64,000 bases of DNA. Source: Vibrio fluvialis (GTDB taxonomy: Bacteria; Pseudomonadota; Gammaproteobacteria; Enterobacterales; Vibrionaceae). Numbering within the stretch: the stretch's first letter is position 1; each line of letters starts with the position of its first letter. The translations under genes were made by a program, and so were the position numbers. The notes under the pieces were generated by a model, which saw only the letters and a program-made list of their open reading frames with translations, was not told the origin of the DNA and searched no databases. Shown one piece after another: positions 37,333-46,716 of the stretch. The stretch covers positions 1,629,372 through 1,693,371 of the forward strand of contig NZ_UHIP01000002.1 in assembly GCF_900460245.1 (NCBI RefSeq), given 5' to 3'.

Positions 37333-38292
37333 ATGCTGGTTAATGGTCAATGGACAAAAGAGTGGCACCCTGTGCAGGCAACCGACGAGAAAGGTGGTTT
37401 TGTCCGCCAGACATCAAGTTTTCGTGATTGGGTGGTCGCTCCCGAATCACTGGCAGCAGGCGAAAGCGCTAAGTTTATCGCCGAATCAGGCCGTTACCAT
37501 CTGTATGTAGCGCTGATCTGTCCGTGGGCATCCCGCACGCTGATTGCTCGTAAACTCAAAGGATTGGAAGACGTCGTGAGCGTTTCTGTGGTCGAACCTA
37601 AACTGCTTGATGAGGGATGGCATTTTGGCGACTTTCCGGGCGCCGACCGTGACGAACTGAACGGTTTTGAGTGGATGCATCAACTCTACACCCATGCCGA
37701 TCCGCACTTTACCGGCCGTGCGACCGTGCCTGTCCTGTGGGATAAGAAAACCCGTACCATAGTCAACAACGAGTCAGCAGACATCGTACGCATGTTCAAC
37801 AGCGGCTTTGGTGAGCTGGCCAATCAGGACTTTGACCTTTATCCGTCGGCGCTGCGTGAAGAGATTGATGCCCTGAATGCGGAGATCTATCCAAAGCTCA
37901 ATAACGGTGTCTACCGCGCAGGCTTTGCGACCACCCAAGAGAGCTATGAAGAAGCGTTCCACGATGTTTTTGGCATGCTCGATCAATTGGAACATCGTCT
38001 GAGTGACAAACGTGATTACCTTTCTGGTCAACAAGTTACCGAGGCTGATATTCGTCTGTTCGTCACGTTAATTCGCTTCGACCCTGCGTATCATGGCATT
38101 TTTAAATGCAACTTACGCCAGCTGCGTGACTACCCTTACTTAAATGGGTACGTCAAACGCCTGTTGGATTTGCCGGGCGTGCGCAGCACCGTCAGCCTTG
38201 AGCACATCAAACAAGGCTATTATTCAATTAAAGCTCTGAATCCGAACGGGATTGTGCCGGTAGGTCCGGACATGTCGGATTATGGTTTGTAA
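37333..38292 (+). CDS. yqjG: Glutathionyl-hydroquinone reductase (YqjG/Xi-class GST)
   Basis: 319 residues. The catalytic cysteine is Cys63 in LICPWASRTL, the same place as in E. coli YqjG, and the C-terminal helical domain is complete. The enzyme reduces glutathionyl-hydroquinones to hydroquinones with glutathione, repairing products of quinone stress. GAGGTGA precedes the start. It lies between a LysR gene and an esterase gene on the same strand; the esterase start is 34 bases after the stop, so they may be co-transcribed. Confidence 0.92.
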   Translation: MLVNGQWTKEWHPVQATDEKGGFVRQTSSFRDWVVAPESLAAGESAKFIAESGRYHLYVALICPWASRTLIARKLKGLEDVVSVSVVEPKLLDEGWHFGDFPGADRDELNGFEWMHQLYTHADPHFTGRATVPVLWDKKTRTIVNNESADIVRMFNSGFGELANQDFDLYPSALREEIDALNAEIYPKLNNGVYRAGFATTQESYEEAFHDVFGMLDQLEHRLSDKRDYLSGQQVTEADIRLFVTLIRFDPAYHGIFKCNLRQLRDYPYLNGYVKRLLDLPGVRSTVSLEHIKQGYYSIKALNPNGIVPVGPDMSDYGL

Positions 38293-38325
38293 GTACTGCG
38301 TGAACACGTGGTTCAGTAAGGAACG

Positions 38326-38937
38326 ATGATGACAAAGAAAATTGTAATTCTGCTGCACGGAGTCGGCAGTTCTGGTGACGATCTGGAACGTCTCGGTGAT
38401 TACTGGGCGCCATCAATGCCGGGCGTGAAGTTCCTCTCGCCGAATGCACCTTTTCCGTTTGATCACGGTGGCGGTTACCAATGGTTCAGCCTTGATGGCA
38501 TTAATGAGATTAACCGCCCGAGCCGGGTTCAGGATGCACGTGTCGCGATGGATCAAACCATCACTGATATACTGCTGCAACATGGCGGCTCTTGGCAGAC
38601 CGACGACATCATTCTGGTCGGCTTTTCCCAAGGCACAATCATGTCGATGGATGTACTGGCGAGCAGCCGCTTGCCCGTAAGAGCGATTGTGGGTTTCTCC
38701 GGCCGCCTTTCATCGCCGCAACCTTACCATATCGACAACCAAGTACCTGTGCTGCTGATTCACGGCAAAGGTGACCCTGTCATTCCTTATTCGGAAACCG
38801 AAAAGGCCGCCAGTGCACTGCAAGCAGCCGGCGTGGACGTCACCACTTTCCTTGAGCCTGGCATTCCGCACACGATTTCTCAGGCTGGTGCCGATAAAGC
38901 CGCAGAGTTTATTCGCCGCCAGTTTAATCTCGCCTGA
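38326..38937 (+). CDS. Alpha/beta-hydrolase esterase (YpfH/phospholipase-carboxylesterase family)
   Basis: 203 residues, cytoplasmic. The triad is visible: Ser101 in VGFSQGT, an Asp in HGKGDPVIP, and His in GIPHTIS. The oxyanion region is ILLHGVGSSGDDL. Family members hydrolyse short esters of many kinds. AAGGAACG precedes two consecutive ATG codons; either could start. It probably shares a transcript with the hydroquinone reductase gene. Confidence 0.88.
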   Translation: MMTKKIVILLHGVGSSGDDLERLGDYWAPSMPGVKFLSPNAPFPFDHGGGYQWFSLDGINEINRPSRVQDARVAMDQTITDILLQHGGSWQTDDIILVGFSQGTIMSMDVLASSRLPVRAIVGFSGRLSSPQPYHIDNQVPVLLIHGKGDPVIPYSETEKAASALQAAGVDVTTFLEPGIPHTISQAGADKAAEFIRRQFNLA

Positions 38938-38961
38938 TCATCGTCAGCACTCAAAAACAGA

Positions 38962-38986
38962 ACGGGCCTGAAATCTTCAGGCCCGT
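38962..38986. terminator. Hairpin terminator between esterase gene and leuE
   Basis: ACGGGCCTGAA and TTCAGGCCCGT form an 11-pair stem with a 3-base loop, followed by a T-rich but interrupted tract. It lies between converging genes and may serve both. Confidence 0.75.
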
Positions 38987-39011
38987 CGTTGTTGTTACTC
39001 TCTCACTGCCA

Positions 39012-39653
39012 TTAGCTCAGACTGGCGAGTCGCGCAGCAAATCCCATGAAAAACATGCCGAGTAAGCCATTGCCCAGCTGCGACAAACGTTTGTTGTTTT
39101 TAAACATTTGCGTCAGTGATGTGCCTAAGAAAATCAGCGCACTCAGGTAAACGATGCTGAAAATCTCCAGAATCGTGGCCAGGATCAGGTAAGAAATCCA
39201 GGTGTGATCGTAGGTGTAGTCGATAAACTGAATGAAAAATGATACGTAGAAAAGAATCGCTTTCGGATTGGTCAGACTCAGCGACAGCGATTTCGCAAAC
39301 ACGTTTTCGCTTTTCTTCGGACGCTCCACGCCTGCTTCATCATCCCCGCCTTTACGCAACAGAGAATGAATGATCTTCAGTCCGAGATACAGCAGATACG
39401 CCGCACCCAGATAACGAATGATGGTAAACAGCACAGGTGAAGTCTGAATCAAAGACGCCACGCCGAGGTAAGACAGCAGAATCAGCACCGCATCGCCAAT
39501 CAGCACGCCCGATGCCGCTTTATAGCCCGCTTTGACACCAAACGACGAACTGGATTTCAGTACATACAAAGAGTTCGGCCCGGGAGCGAGAATGATCATG
39601 GTCAGCCCGACCATATAGGTCCAAATATTAATGACACCAAAACTCTCTAACAT
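39012..39653 (-). CDS. leuE: Leucine efflux protein
   Basis: 213 residues, against 212 in E. coli LeuE, with close agreement over most of the length: NIWTYMVGLTMIILAPGPN, SFGVKAGYKAASGVLIGDAV, SLTNPKAILFYVSFFIQFID. Six membrane helices of the LysE/RhtB fold. It exports leucine and related amino acids. A longer frame opens at 39758, but the true N-terminus MLESFGV fits the family. In E. coli the gene is activated by leucine through Lrp; no Lrp site could be assigned here. Confidence 0.93.
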   Translation of the reverse strand: MLESFGVINIWTYMVGLTMIILAPGPNSLYVLKSSSSFGVKAGYKAASGVLIGDAVLILLSYLGVASLIQTSPVLFTIIRYLGAAYLLYLGLKIIHSLLRKGGDDEAGVERPKKSENVFAKSLSLSLTNPKAILFYVSFFIQFIDYTYDHTWISYLILATILEIFSIVYLSALIFLGTSLTQMFKNNKRLSQLGNGLLGMFFMGFAARLASLS

Positions 39654-40027
39654 GCTGTCCCTCGCTATACCCAAGCTCATTCTACGACTACGGAGATCGT
39701 GTATAACGCAAATACTCAATGAAGTCGAGAACAGAAAATAACCGATCTGAAAAAACACCTTCCCGTAAGATGATTGCCTGGTCTTTGAAGACTGATGCAG
39801 AAAGAGGCTGCCTGCGTGCGAGGGGTTATGCAGAGATTTATCCTATCTTACGATTCAAAGCCAAGTAAACGTTTGCATTGCTACACAAAGCAACAGAATC
39901 ATATCTTGTGTTGCCTTTTTTAGAACAAATCGTTGGTTTTATATCATTAGTTCCAACAATTTATTTATGGTTAAATCATTGAGCACGGTTTTACTATGGA
40001 AATAAAAATCAAATAAGGAAGCAAGCT
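39654..40027. other. 374-base divergent intergenic region, leuE / DUF3100 operon
   Basis: It must hold promoters for both directions. A small palindrome TTGCT-ACACAA-AGCAA lies at 39878-39893, and the right half is A/T-rich. A GGAAGC site precedes the DUF3100 start. No gene seen. Confidence 0.5.
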
Positions 40028-40870
40028 ATGGATAGTTTAAAAGGCCAGCTGGGAAACTGGCGGCTACATCTGACCGTCGTGGCAATATCGGTGGTTGCCG
40101 AACTGATCGGAATAATTAAAGTGCCACTGGGAAGCAGCAGCGTAGTGTTATTACCGCTGTTCTATGCTTTTATTTTTGGTCTGTTGCTCAACCCGAACGT
40201 GGTTAAAAAGGCCAAAGCGGTCATGAGTACAAAAGCCGCTGAAAAAGCCACACCCATTATCATTATTTCCGTTTTACCTTTTCTGGCTAAATTCGGCACA
40301 TTGATCGGGCCATCACTGAATAAAATATTAGAAATTGGTCCAGCGATGATATTTCAGGAACTGGGAAACCTTGGCACGATATTAATTGCGATGCCTGTTG
40401 CGATTCTGGTATTGAAGATGGGACGTGAATCGGTCGGTGCCTGTTTCTCGATTGCCCGTGAACCGAATATCGCCCTGATTTCGGATAAATATGGCCTCAA
40501 AAGCCCGGAAGGTATCGGCGTCATGGGCGTCTATGTGATGGGTACCATGTTCGGCACGCTCTATTTTGGTCTGCTGGCTTCCTTGCTTGCTTCGACCAAC
40601 TGGTTTGATCCGCGCGCCCTTGCCATGGCATGTGGGGTTGGCAGTGGCAGTATGACCGCCGCTTGCTCCGCCGCACTCGGTGCTTCTATTCCTGAAATGA
40701 AAGATGAAATCTTAGCACTGGCGGGAGCCAGTAACTTGCTGACCAATGCGACGGGTCTGTTTGTCGGCTTGTTTATCGCACTGCCGCTGACCGAGAAAAT
40801 GTACCGTCTTCTGCCCAAGAATCAGCCAGTCCGTTCATCCGCAGCTCAAGGGAGTGACCTCAATGTCTAA
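40028..40870 (+). CDS. DUF3100-family membrane protein
   Basis: 280 residues and about eight membrane helices. It matches the DUF3100 pattern as I know it (KVPLGSSSVVLLPLFYAFIFGLLL near the N-terminus, ACGVGSGSMTAACSAALGA in the C-terminal third). The glycine- and serine-rich stretch at about 200-220 looks like a transporter re-entrant loop. The function of the family is not established. It overlaps a second small membrane protein and lies before an M20 amidohydrolase and a LysR gene, so uptake or export of an acylated amino acid is a fair guess. Confidence 0.78.
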   Translation: MDSLKGQLGNWRLHLTVVAISVVAELIGIIKVPLGSSSVVLLPLFYAFIFGLLLNPNVVKKAKAVMSTKAAEKATPIIIISVLPFLAKFGTLIGPSLNKILEIGPAMIFQELGNLGTILIAMPVAILVLKMGRESVGACFSIAREPNIALISDKYGLKSPEGIGVMGVYVMGTMFGTLYFGLLASLLASTNWFDPRALAMACGVGSGSMTAACSAALGASIPEMKDEILALAGASNLLTNATGLFVGLFIALPLTEKMYRLLPKNQPVRSSAAQGSDLNV

Positions 40871-41333
40871 TGCAGCTACCGCAAAAAACGTTAACGCAAA
40901 CATCAACCTGATTGATTACGCGATGGTACTGGTCATTGTGTGTATTATCGCCCTGATCAGTAACTGGACCGGAACCGGAATTACACCACTCTCCGCCCTA
41001 CCCGGTATGATCATTATATTTGGCATGGCTATGGCAGGTTTATTTCTGGCCAAAGTGATGCCGTTTTATTTACCATCGGTCGCCTGGTTGTCATTGGTCA
41101 GTGTAATACTGACCATGCCAGCCTCTCCAGTATCTGAATTTATTCTGACCTACGTAAAAGAAATTAATTTCTTAAGTTTGGTCAGCCCGGTATTAGCATA
41201 CGCTGGTTTAGCCATCAGCAAACAAGAAGTCACGACGTTTAAGTCAGCCGGCGGGAAAGTTGTTATTATCGCTCTGCTAGTCTTTACCGGGACATATTTA
41301 GGTTCCGCTATCATTGCGAATTTAGCTCTATAA
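40863..41333 (+). CDS. Small membrane partner of DUF3100 protein
   Basis: 156 residues with four or five membrane helices (about 17-35, 43-66, 71-88, 100-120, 130-150). No family recognised with certainty. The ATG at 40863 has GGGAG before it and overlaps the DUF3100 stop by 8 bases, so the two are made in step and probably form one complex, in the manner of two-subunit carriers such as MadLM. A longer frame starts 3 codons earlier at a GTG. Confidence 0.7.
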   Translation: MSNAATAKNVNANINLIDYAMVLVIVCIIALISNWTGTGITPLSALPGMIIIFGMAMAGLFLAKVMPFYLPSVAWLSLVSVILTMPASPVSEFILTYVKEINFLSLVSPVLAYAGLAISKQEVTTFKSAGGKVVIIALLVFTGTYLGSAIIANLAL

Positions 41334-41477
41334 TTAATTATTCATCACCATGCTCAATAATTTGGCGCTGCAGTGCGATGGCGAATCAAAATAGCCAACG
41401 CCCTGCAACGTCAAATCAAACAATCTATTTCAACACGTCAGCCACTGATCGAAGTGCACATAATCAAGATGTGAAAA

Positions 41478-42653
41478 ATGATGACTCAATATATTGATCA
41501 GAACTCAAAAGAACACCAACAACTGATTGCCTGGAGACGCGATCTCCATGCCCACCCAGAAACGGCTTATGAAGAGTTTCGTACGTCCGATACCATCGCC
41601 TCCATCCTGAGCGAACTCGGTTTGCAAATCGAACGCGGGCTCGGAGGCACAGGTATTGTCGCGACACTGCATGGCAATCAGGGCGACGGGCCGACCATCG
41701 GCCTGAGAGCGGATATGGATGCGCTCGATGTCGTAGAAATGAATGCCTTTGATCACTGCTCTAAGCATCACGGCAAAATGCACGCGTGCGGTCATGACGG
41801 TCATACGACCATGCTGCTGGGTGCAGCCGTCTCCTTGTCCAAAAATCCCGATTTCAAAGGTACTGTCCACTTCATTTTCCAACCGGCGGAAGAGAACGAA
41901 GCAGGCGCTAAAGCGATGATTGAAGATGGCTTATTCGAACGTTTCCCGATGCAGGAAGTGTATGGCCTGCACAACTGGCCTGCACTGCCAGCGGGTCAGG
42001 CCGCGGTGCATTATGGCGCGGTGATGGCCGCTTTCGATACGTTTGATATCACCATTAAAGGCGTAGGCGGACATGGCGCCATGCCGCATGATACGGTCGA
42101 TCCTGTTTACACTGCCAGCCTGATTATCAACGCGCTACAAGGCATCATCAGCCGCAATCTTGACCCGCAAACATCCGGTGTGATCAGCGTGACTCAGGTT
42201 CATGGAGGCCACGCTTACAACGTGATTCCGGAAGAAGTGACATTGAAAGGCACAACACGCTCTTTCTGCCCGAAGGTGCGAGACTTGATTGAAACACGCA
42301 TGCTGGATGTGGTCAGAGGGATTGCAAAAGCGCAAGGCTGTAAAGCTGATATTCTCTATTCACGCCGCTACCCGGCGACCATCAACACTCAGCCGGAAGC
42401 GGAGAAGTGTCAGCGCGTGCTTGAGTCCATGCCTGAGATTCAGCAGGTCCATGTAAACCCACCCGCGAGCATGGGCGGCGAAGATTTTGCCTTTATGCTG
42501 GAAAAACTGCCCGGCGCTTACATTTGGCTCGGCAACGGCAGCGACAACCATTCGCACAATCTGCACAGCCCGAATTACGACTTTAATGATGAGGTACTAC
42601 CTATCGGTGCCAACTTCTGGGTTAAACTGGTTCAACATTTGTTAGCCGATTAA
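41478..42653 (+). CDS. M20D-family amidohydrolase (HipO/aminoacylase type)
   Basis: 391 residues. Metal-binding motifs include HACGHDGHTTMLLGA (about 101-115) and PAEENEAGA, plus the dimerisation domain with GVGGHGAMPH and the closing ASMGGEDFAFML. Relatives cleave N-acyl amino acids: hippurate, N-acetyl amino acids, indole-acetyl amino acids. No signal peptide, so cytoplasmic. It lies 144 bases after the DUF3100 pair and 21 bases before the LysR gene, all on one strand. Substrate unknown. Confidence 0.9.
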   Translation: MMTQYIDQNSKEHQQLIAWRRDLHAHPETAYEEFRTSDTIASILSELGLQIERGLGGTGIVATLHGNQGDGPTIGLRADMDALDVVEMNAFDHCSKHHGKMHACGHDGHTTMLLGAAVSLSKNPDFKGTVHFIFQPAEENEAGAKAMIEDGLFERFPMQEVYGLHNWPALPAGQAAVHYGAVMAAFDTFDITIKGVGGHGAMPHDTVDPVYTASLIINALQGIISRNLDPQTSGVISVTQVHGGHAYNVIPEEVTLKGTTRSFCPKVRDLIETRMLDVVRGIAKAQGCKADILYSRRYPATINTQPEAEKCQRVLESMPEIQQVHVNPPASMGGEDFAFMLEKLPGAYIWLGNGSDNHSHNLHSPNYDFNDEVLPIGANFWVKLVQHLLAD

Positions 42654-42674
42654 TCGTACTCAGCGAAGGAACGT

Positions 42675-43583
42675 ATGGACGAAAGAGCACTGAAATATTT
42701 TGAAGTGGTCGCAAAAACGAAAAGTATTCGTGCAGCCTCAGAAGTGCTGCACGTTTCACCTTCTGCAATCAGTCGAAAAGTGTCGCAACTTGAAGCTCAG
42801 CTTAACGTCCGTCTGATGGATCGGATTGGCCGTGGCGTCAATCTCACTCAGTCCGGCCTTCGCTTAGCCGAGTACATTCAGGACATCAACCAACGGAAAA
42901 ATGATCTGGTGTCCGACCTGTCTGAAATCGAGCATCTGCAAACCGGAACGCTGCGCCTTTCTGTGGGAGGCGGTTTTATTCCGGACCTCATCAATCATGC
43001 CATCGCACAATTTTCTCACCGCCATCCGGGCGTCAAACTGATCCTACAGGTCGGTGGTGGAGATGACGTCATTGAAGGTATTAAGAGTGAGGAAGCCGAT
43101 ATCGGCATTCTGCTGAACGCGCCTCAGGATACCAAGGTGGATGTCCTGTTCTCCTGTCCGTTTCAGGAGCTGAGCCTGCTTGTACCGCCGCAGAGTCCAT
43201 GGGCAAACATTCAGCTCTGCTCGCCTACACAACTCGCGGAGATCCCGCTCGCGCTGCTCAATGAAAGTTTCAGCATAAGACGTGCCATCAATCTTTATGA
43301 GGCGCGGCAGGAAATTCGCCTCAAAGAGATTCTGCTGTGTAACTCGTTTGAAGCGCTCAAGAGCTACGTCGAAGCCGGGCTTGGCGGAACGTTACTGCCG
43401 AAAGTCTGCGTGACGAAAGAGCTGAAAAATCAGTCCTTTGTGGCTATCGATATTGAAGGTATGCACACCCTGGACACCTCCGTTGATCTGGTGATTCGAA
43501 AAGGCAGGCCGCTCAGTGCCTCCATTCGAGAGATGAGAGATTGTATCGTCACCAGCATGAGTGCGTTTAATGCCGGCCTATGA
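42675..43583 (+). CDS. LysR-family transcriptional regulator
   Basis: 302 residues. Winged helix with RALKYFEVVAKTKSIRAASEVLHVSPSAISRKVSQLE at the N-terminus, then the sensor domain (LRLSVGGGFIPDL). GAAGGAACG precedes the ATG. It ends the group DUF3100 pair, M20 hydrolase, LysR, and is probably its regulator, here encoded in the same direction rather than divergently. Confidence 0.9.
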   Translation: MDERALKYFEVVAKTKSIRAASEVLHVSPSAISRKVSQLEAQLNVRLMDRIGRGVNLTQSGLRLAEYIQDINQRKNDLVSDLSEIEHLQTGTLRLSVGGGFIPDLINHAIAQFSHRHPGVKLILQVGGGDDVIEGIKSEEADIGILLNAPQDTKVDVLFSCPFQELSLLVPPQSPWANIQLCSPTQLAEIPLALLNESFSIRRAINLYEARQEIRLKEILLCNSFEALKSYVEAGLGGTLLPKVCVTKELKNQSFVAIDIEGMHTLDTSVDLVIRKGRPLSASIREMRDCIVTSMSAFNAGL

Positions 43584-43602
43584 GCCTGCGTTAAACGCAA
43601 AC

Positions 43603-44829
43603 TCACGCCAGTTCCGGCTCTGATTCCTGCTGCTTGCTGACCTGAACATACAGCCCGATACCGGACAACGCGCCGAGCACGGCGAAGGTCAGCCACAACC
43701 AACCGGATGGAAACTGCGGTAAATCCAGCAACCAACCCGCTCCCCAGTTTCCCGCAAATGCAAAAAAGCCGCCGATACAAGAATAGAGGCCGTAATAACT
43801 GGCCAATTTGGACGGCGTGGCGAAGCGTGGCACGTAGGCACCAATCAGCGGATAAACCATCATTGAACCGGAGCTGAGCAGTATCGCGCACAGCACAAAC
43901 GGCAATGGTGGCCACGGCGTAAAGTGCAGATTCAGCGCCAGAAATGCACTGCCCATCAACGCCATGCCAATCCCCATCCCTTTGGCGATACCAAGCTGTT
44001 TGTCCACCCAGTGACTGACTGGCAGTTGTAACAACACGCCCATCAATGACGACACCATAAATACCCAAGTGATCACCGACGGATCGCCAGTCTGAACCCG
44101 AGCCTGATGCGGAATAGACAGGTACAACTGATGAAACAGGATTTGATAGACGCACGCAGCGAATACAAAACGCATGAAGGGTTTGTTTTTCAGCATCGCC
44201 CACCAATCTAGCAGGAACAGTTGTTTTTCTGTCGCCGCCGGGGCGTGAACGTCTTTCGGCAGGTAATACCATTGCAGCAGAAGCAGAATGAAGAACACGC
44301 CTGCCGCCGAGAGTCCGACCCACATAAAGCTGACCGAGAACAACGTCAGACCAATCAGTGGGCCCAGCAACATCCCCGCTTCACTGGCCAGATTCTGCAA
44401 AGCAAACACTCGGTTACGCTCGCGAGCGTTCGGGTATTCCGAGGACAAATACGCCTGACTGCTGGGCGTAAACAGCGCGCCAGCAAAGCCGGTGCAAAAC
44501 GCACCAACAAGAATCGCCGCAAAGCTGTCGCTGATCCCAAGCAAAAAGAAACCCACAATGCGGACGGCGCAACCGCACAGGATCATCGGTTTATAGCCGA
44601 ACTTGTCACCCAGCGTGCCGCCAATCAGAAACAGCCCCTGCTGACTAAGCACACGCAGGCCGATGATGAAACCGATATACCAACCGCTGAAACCGAGATT
44701 TTGCAAATGCTCCGCCAGATAAGGCAGCAGCATGTAAAACCCGAGGTTGAAACTGAAACTGTTAAACACCAGCACCCGGCCAGCGGCAGAGAGCAATCGC
44801 CAGTCCTTGACGAAATGATGCAGCTTCAT
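43603..44829 (-). CDS. Major facilitator superfamily transporter
   Basis: 408 residues with twelve membrane helices. The loop between helices 2 and 3 carries GGTLGDKFGYKPMI, the usual MFS signature region. Its ATG follows directly after the stop of the iron ABC ATPase gene (TAA-ATG), so it belongs to the iron operon. A siderophore exporter or a second importer is likely from context; MFS sequence does not reveal substrate. Confidence 0.87.
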   Translation of the reverse strand: MKLHHFVKDWRLLSAAGRVLVFNSFSFNLGFYMLLPYLAEHLQNLGFSGWYIGFIIGLRVLSQQGLFLIGGTLGDKFGYKPMILCGCAVRIVGFFLLGISDSFAAILVGAFCTGFAGALFTPSSQAYLSSEYPNARERNRVFALQNLASEAGMLLGPLIGLTLFSVSFMWVGLSAAGVFFILLLLQWYYLPKDVHAPAATEKQLFLLDWWAMLKNKPFMRFVFAACVYQILFHQLYLSIPHQARVQTGDPSVITWVFMVSSLMGVLLQLPVSHWVDKQLGIAKGMGIGMALMGSAFLALNLHFTPWPPLPFVLCAILLSSGSMMVYPLIGAYVPRFATPSKLASYYGLYSCIGGFFAFAGNWGAGWLLDLPQFPSGWLWLTFAVLGALSGIGLYVQVSKQQESEPELA

Positions 44830-45606
44830 TTACGCGACCTTTTTCGAACGCAGCGTACGCACAAAAGGCACACCGTGTTCATCGGTGATGACTTGCGCCT
44901 CGACGTTATAAATATCTTGCACCAGCTCAGAGGTGAGTACCTGCTTGGGATGCCCGCAGGCCACCAGTTCACCCTGTTTCAGCACCAGCAGATTATCAGC
45001 ATACTGCGCCGCCAGGTTGAGATCGTGCAGCACCATCAGTGTGATGTATTGCTGCTCGCGGGTTTGCGTCACCAGATGATCCAGCAGCACGTGCTGGTGA
45101 TGAAGATCCAGCGCGCTGACCGGTTCGTCGAGCATCAGAATTTGTGGGTCACGCATCAGCGCCTGCGCAAACAGAATCATCTGACACTGACCACCACTGA
45201 GCGTGCGCACATCGCGGTTCGCCAGATGAGACAAGCCCATGCTTTCCAGAATTTCCAGCGCGCCGCGCAGCATGGTGTCGTCCACTCGCAGGCTCAGGGC
45301 ATCCAACTTGCCCAGCAGCACCACTTCAATCACGGTGAGGTTGATGTCGAGGTGAATATCCTGCGGCATGTAGCCAAAACGCGAGCGCCAGTGCGGCAGT
45401 GATTTGATGCTCAGTTGATCGTGTTGATGCGAAATCGTGCCACTGTTGAGTTTGATATCGCCAAACAGCGTTTTCAGCAGCGTACTTTTACCCGTGCCAT
45501 TCGGACCAAGGATCGCCGTCACCTGCCCAGGTTGCAACGTAAAGCTCATGTCACGCGCCAGCGTCAGCGAGCCAATCTGAATATTGAGTGTGTCAGCCTT
45601 CAGCAT
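44830..45606 (-). CDS. Iron-siderophore ABC transporter ATPase (FecE/FhuC type)
   Basis: 258 residues. Walker A is GPNGTGKST, the signature LSGGQCQMI (a small variation from LSGGQRQ), and Walker B ILMLDEPVSALD. The form is that of FecE/BtuD. The ATG at 45606 is 2 bases after the permease stop; a frame opens earlier but without need. It powers import of ferric siderophore, heme or cobalamin; the Fur site upstream of the operon favours iron. Confidence 0.92.
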   Translation of the reverse strand: MLKADTLNIQIGSLTLARDMSFTLQPGQVTAILGPNGTGKSTLLKTLFGDIKLNSGTISHQHDQLSIKSLPHWRSRFGYMPQDIHLDINLTVIEVVLLGKLDALSLRVDDTMLRGALEILESMGLSHLANRDVRTLSGGQCQMILFAQALMRDPQILMLDEPVSALDLHHQHVLLDHLVTQTREQQYITLMVLHDLNLAAQYADNLLVLKQGELVACGHPKQVLTSELVQDIYNVEAQVITDEHGVPFVRTLRSKKVA

Positions 45607-45608
45607 GA

Positions 45609-46661
45609 TTAACCTCGCTTCGCCACGATCAGCCAAAAGAAGAATGGCACGCCGATAATTGCCGTCACAATCCCGATCGGAAACAGCGCGCCCGGCACAA
45701 TCACTTTTGACAACACAGAAGCCGTTGAAAGCAAAAATGCGCCGATTAGGAATGAAAGTGGCAGGAAGAAGCGTTGATCTTCGCCCACCAGAATTTTAGC
45801 GATGTTGGGTGCCACAATGCCGATAAAGCCAATAATGCCGACAAAACTGGTTACGGTTGCCGTCATTACCGCCACGATAAACAGAATTTTAAGGCGCAGG
45901 CGCTGCACGTTCACACCGACGCTTTTTGCGCGCTCTTCGCCCAAACGCAGCGCTGTCAGTTTCCACGAATCCCGCATCAGCAGAGCAAAACCGCCCATCA
46001 CCACCACGGCGGTGATGGTTAAGTTGCTCCACGTCGCTTTCGACAGACTGCCAAACAGCCAGAACAGAATTTGTTGGCTCAGCTCCGGTGAGGCGATGAA
46101 CTGCACCAGCGACAACAGCGACTGAAACAGAAACAGCAACGCAATCCCCGCCAGAATCAACTGGCCTGACGTAATGTGACGCATGGAGGCCAAAGCAAAC
46201 AGAAAACAGGCCGACAACATACAACACAAGAATGCGCCCAGCGGCACCGCGTAATAGCTGTCCATGCCCAGCGAACCGATGTAGAGCATCAGCGCCGCAC
46301 CAAAGCCTGCCGCCGCAGCCATGCCCAGTGTGTACGGACTGGCCATCGGGTTATTGAGCAGCGTCTGCATTTCTGCGCCACCAACCCCAAGCGAGCCACC
46401 GACAATGATCGCCATCAGCGCAATTGGCAAACGCAGGTTGGTGACAATCACGCGGGTTGAACCATCAACCTGAAATGGCAGGCCGATAAATTCCAGCAGC
46501 GCATTCAGCACGCGCGATGCATCCAGCATCGACGGGCCAGTCATGATATCGAGCACAAAGGAAGCCAATAAAATGGTGCCAAATGCACAAAGCACCACCC
46601 AGCGGCGGCGCTCACTCTTTCGTTGTTGTTCAATCGCTTGTAAAAGTATCGCGGATTGCAT
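45609..46661 (-). CDS. Iron-siderophore ABC transporter permease (FecCD family)
   Basis: 350 residues with about ten membrane helices. FecCD segments are clear: LRLPIALMAIIVGGSLGVGGAEMQTLLNNPMASPYTLG, and FIGFIGIVAPNIAKILVGEDQRFFLPLS. A single permease gene is present, so it should act as a homodimer, like BtuC. It sits between the binding-protein gene and the ATPase gene. Confidence 0.92.
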   Translation of the reverse strand: MQSAILLQAIEQQRKSERRRWVVLCAFGTILLASFVLDIMTGPSMLDASRVLNALLEFIGLPFQVDGSTRVIVTNLRLPIALMAIIVGGSLGVGGAEMQTLLNNPMASPYTLGMAAAAGFGAALMLYIGSLGMDSYYAVPLGAFLCCMLSACFLFALASMRHITSGQLILAGIALLFLFQSLLSLVQFIASPELSQQILFWLFGSLSKATWSNLTITAVVVMGGFALLMRDSWKLTALRLGEERAKSVGVNVQRLRLKILFIVAVMTATVTSFVGIIGFIGIVAPNIAKILVGEDQRFFLPLSFLIGAFLLSTASVLSKVIVPGALFPIGIVTAIIGVPFFFWLIVAKRG

Positions 46662-46689
46662 GTCACATTACCTGATTACACAAAGAGCA

Positions 46690-46711
46690 AGCGGCACATG
46701 AAAGTGCCGCT
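46690..46711 (-). terminator. Intercistronic hairpin after the binding-protein gene
   Basis: AGCGGCAC and GTGCCGCT pair around a 6-base loop. On the minus strand only a short pyrimidine stretch follows. Likely a partial terminator or RNA stabiliser that favours binding-protein expression. Confidence 0.65.
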
Positions 46712-46716
46712 AAGAA

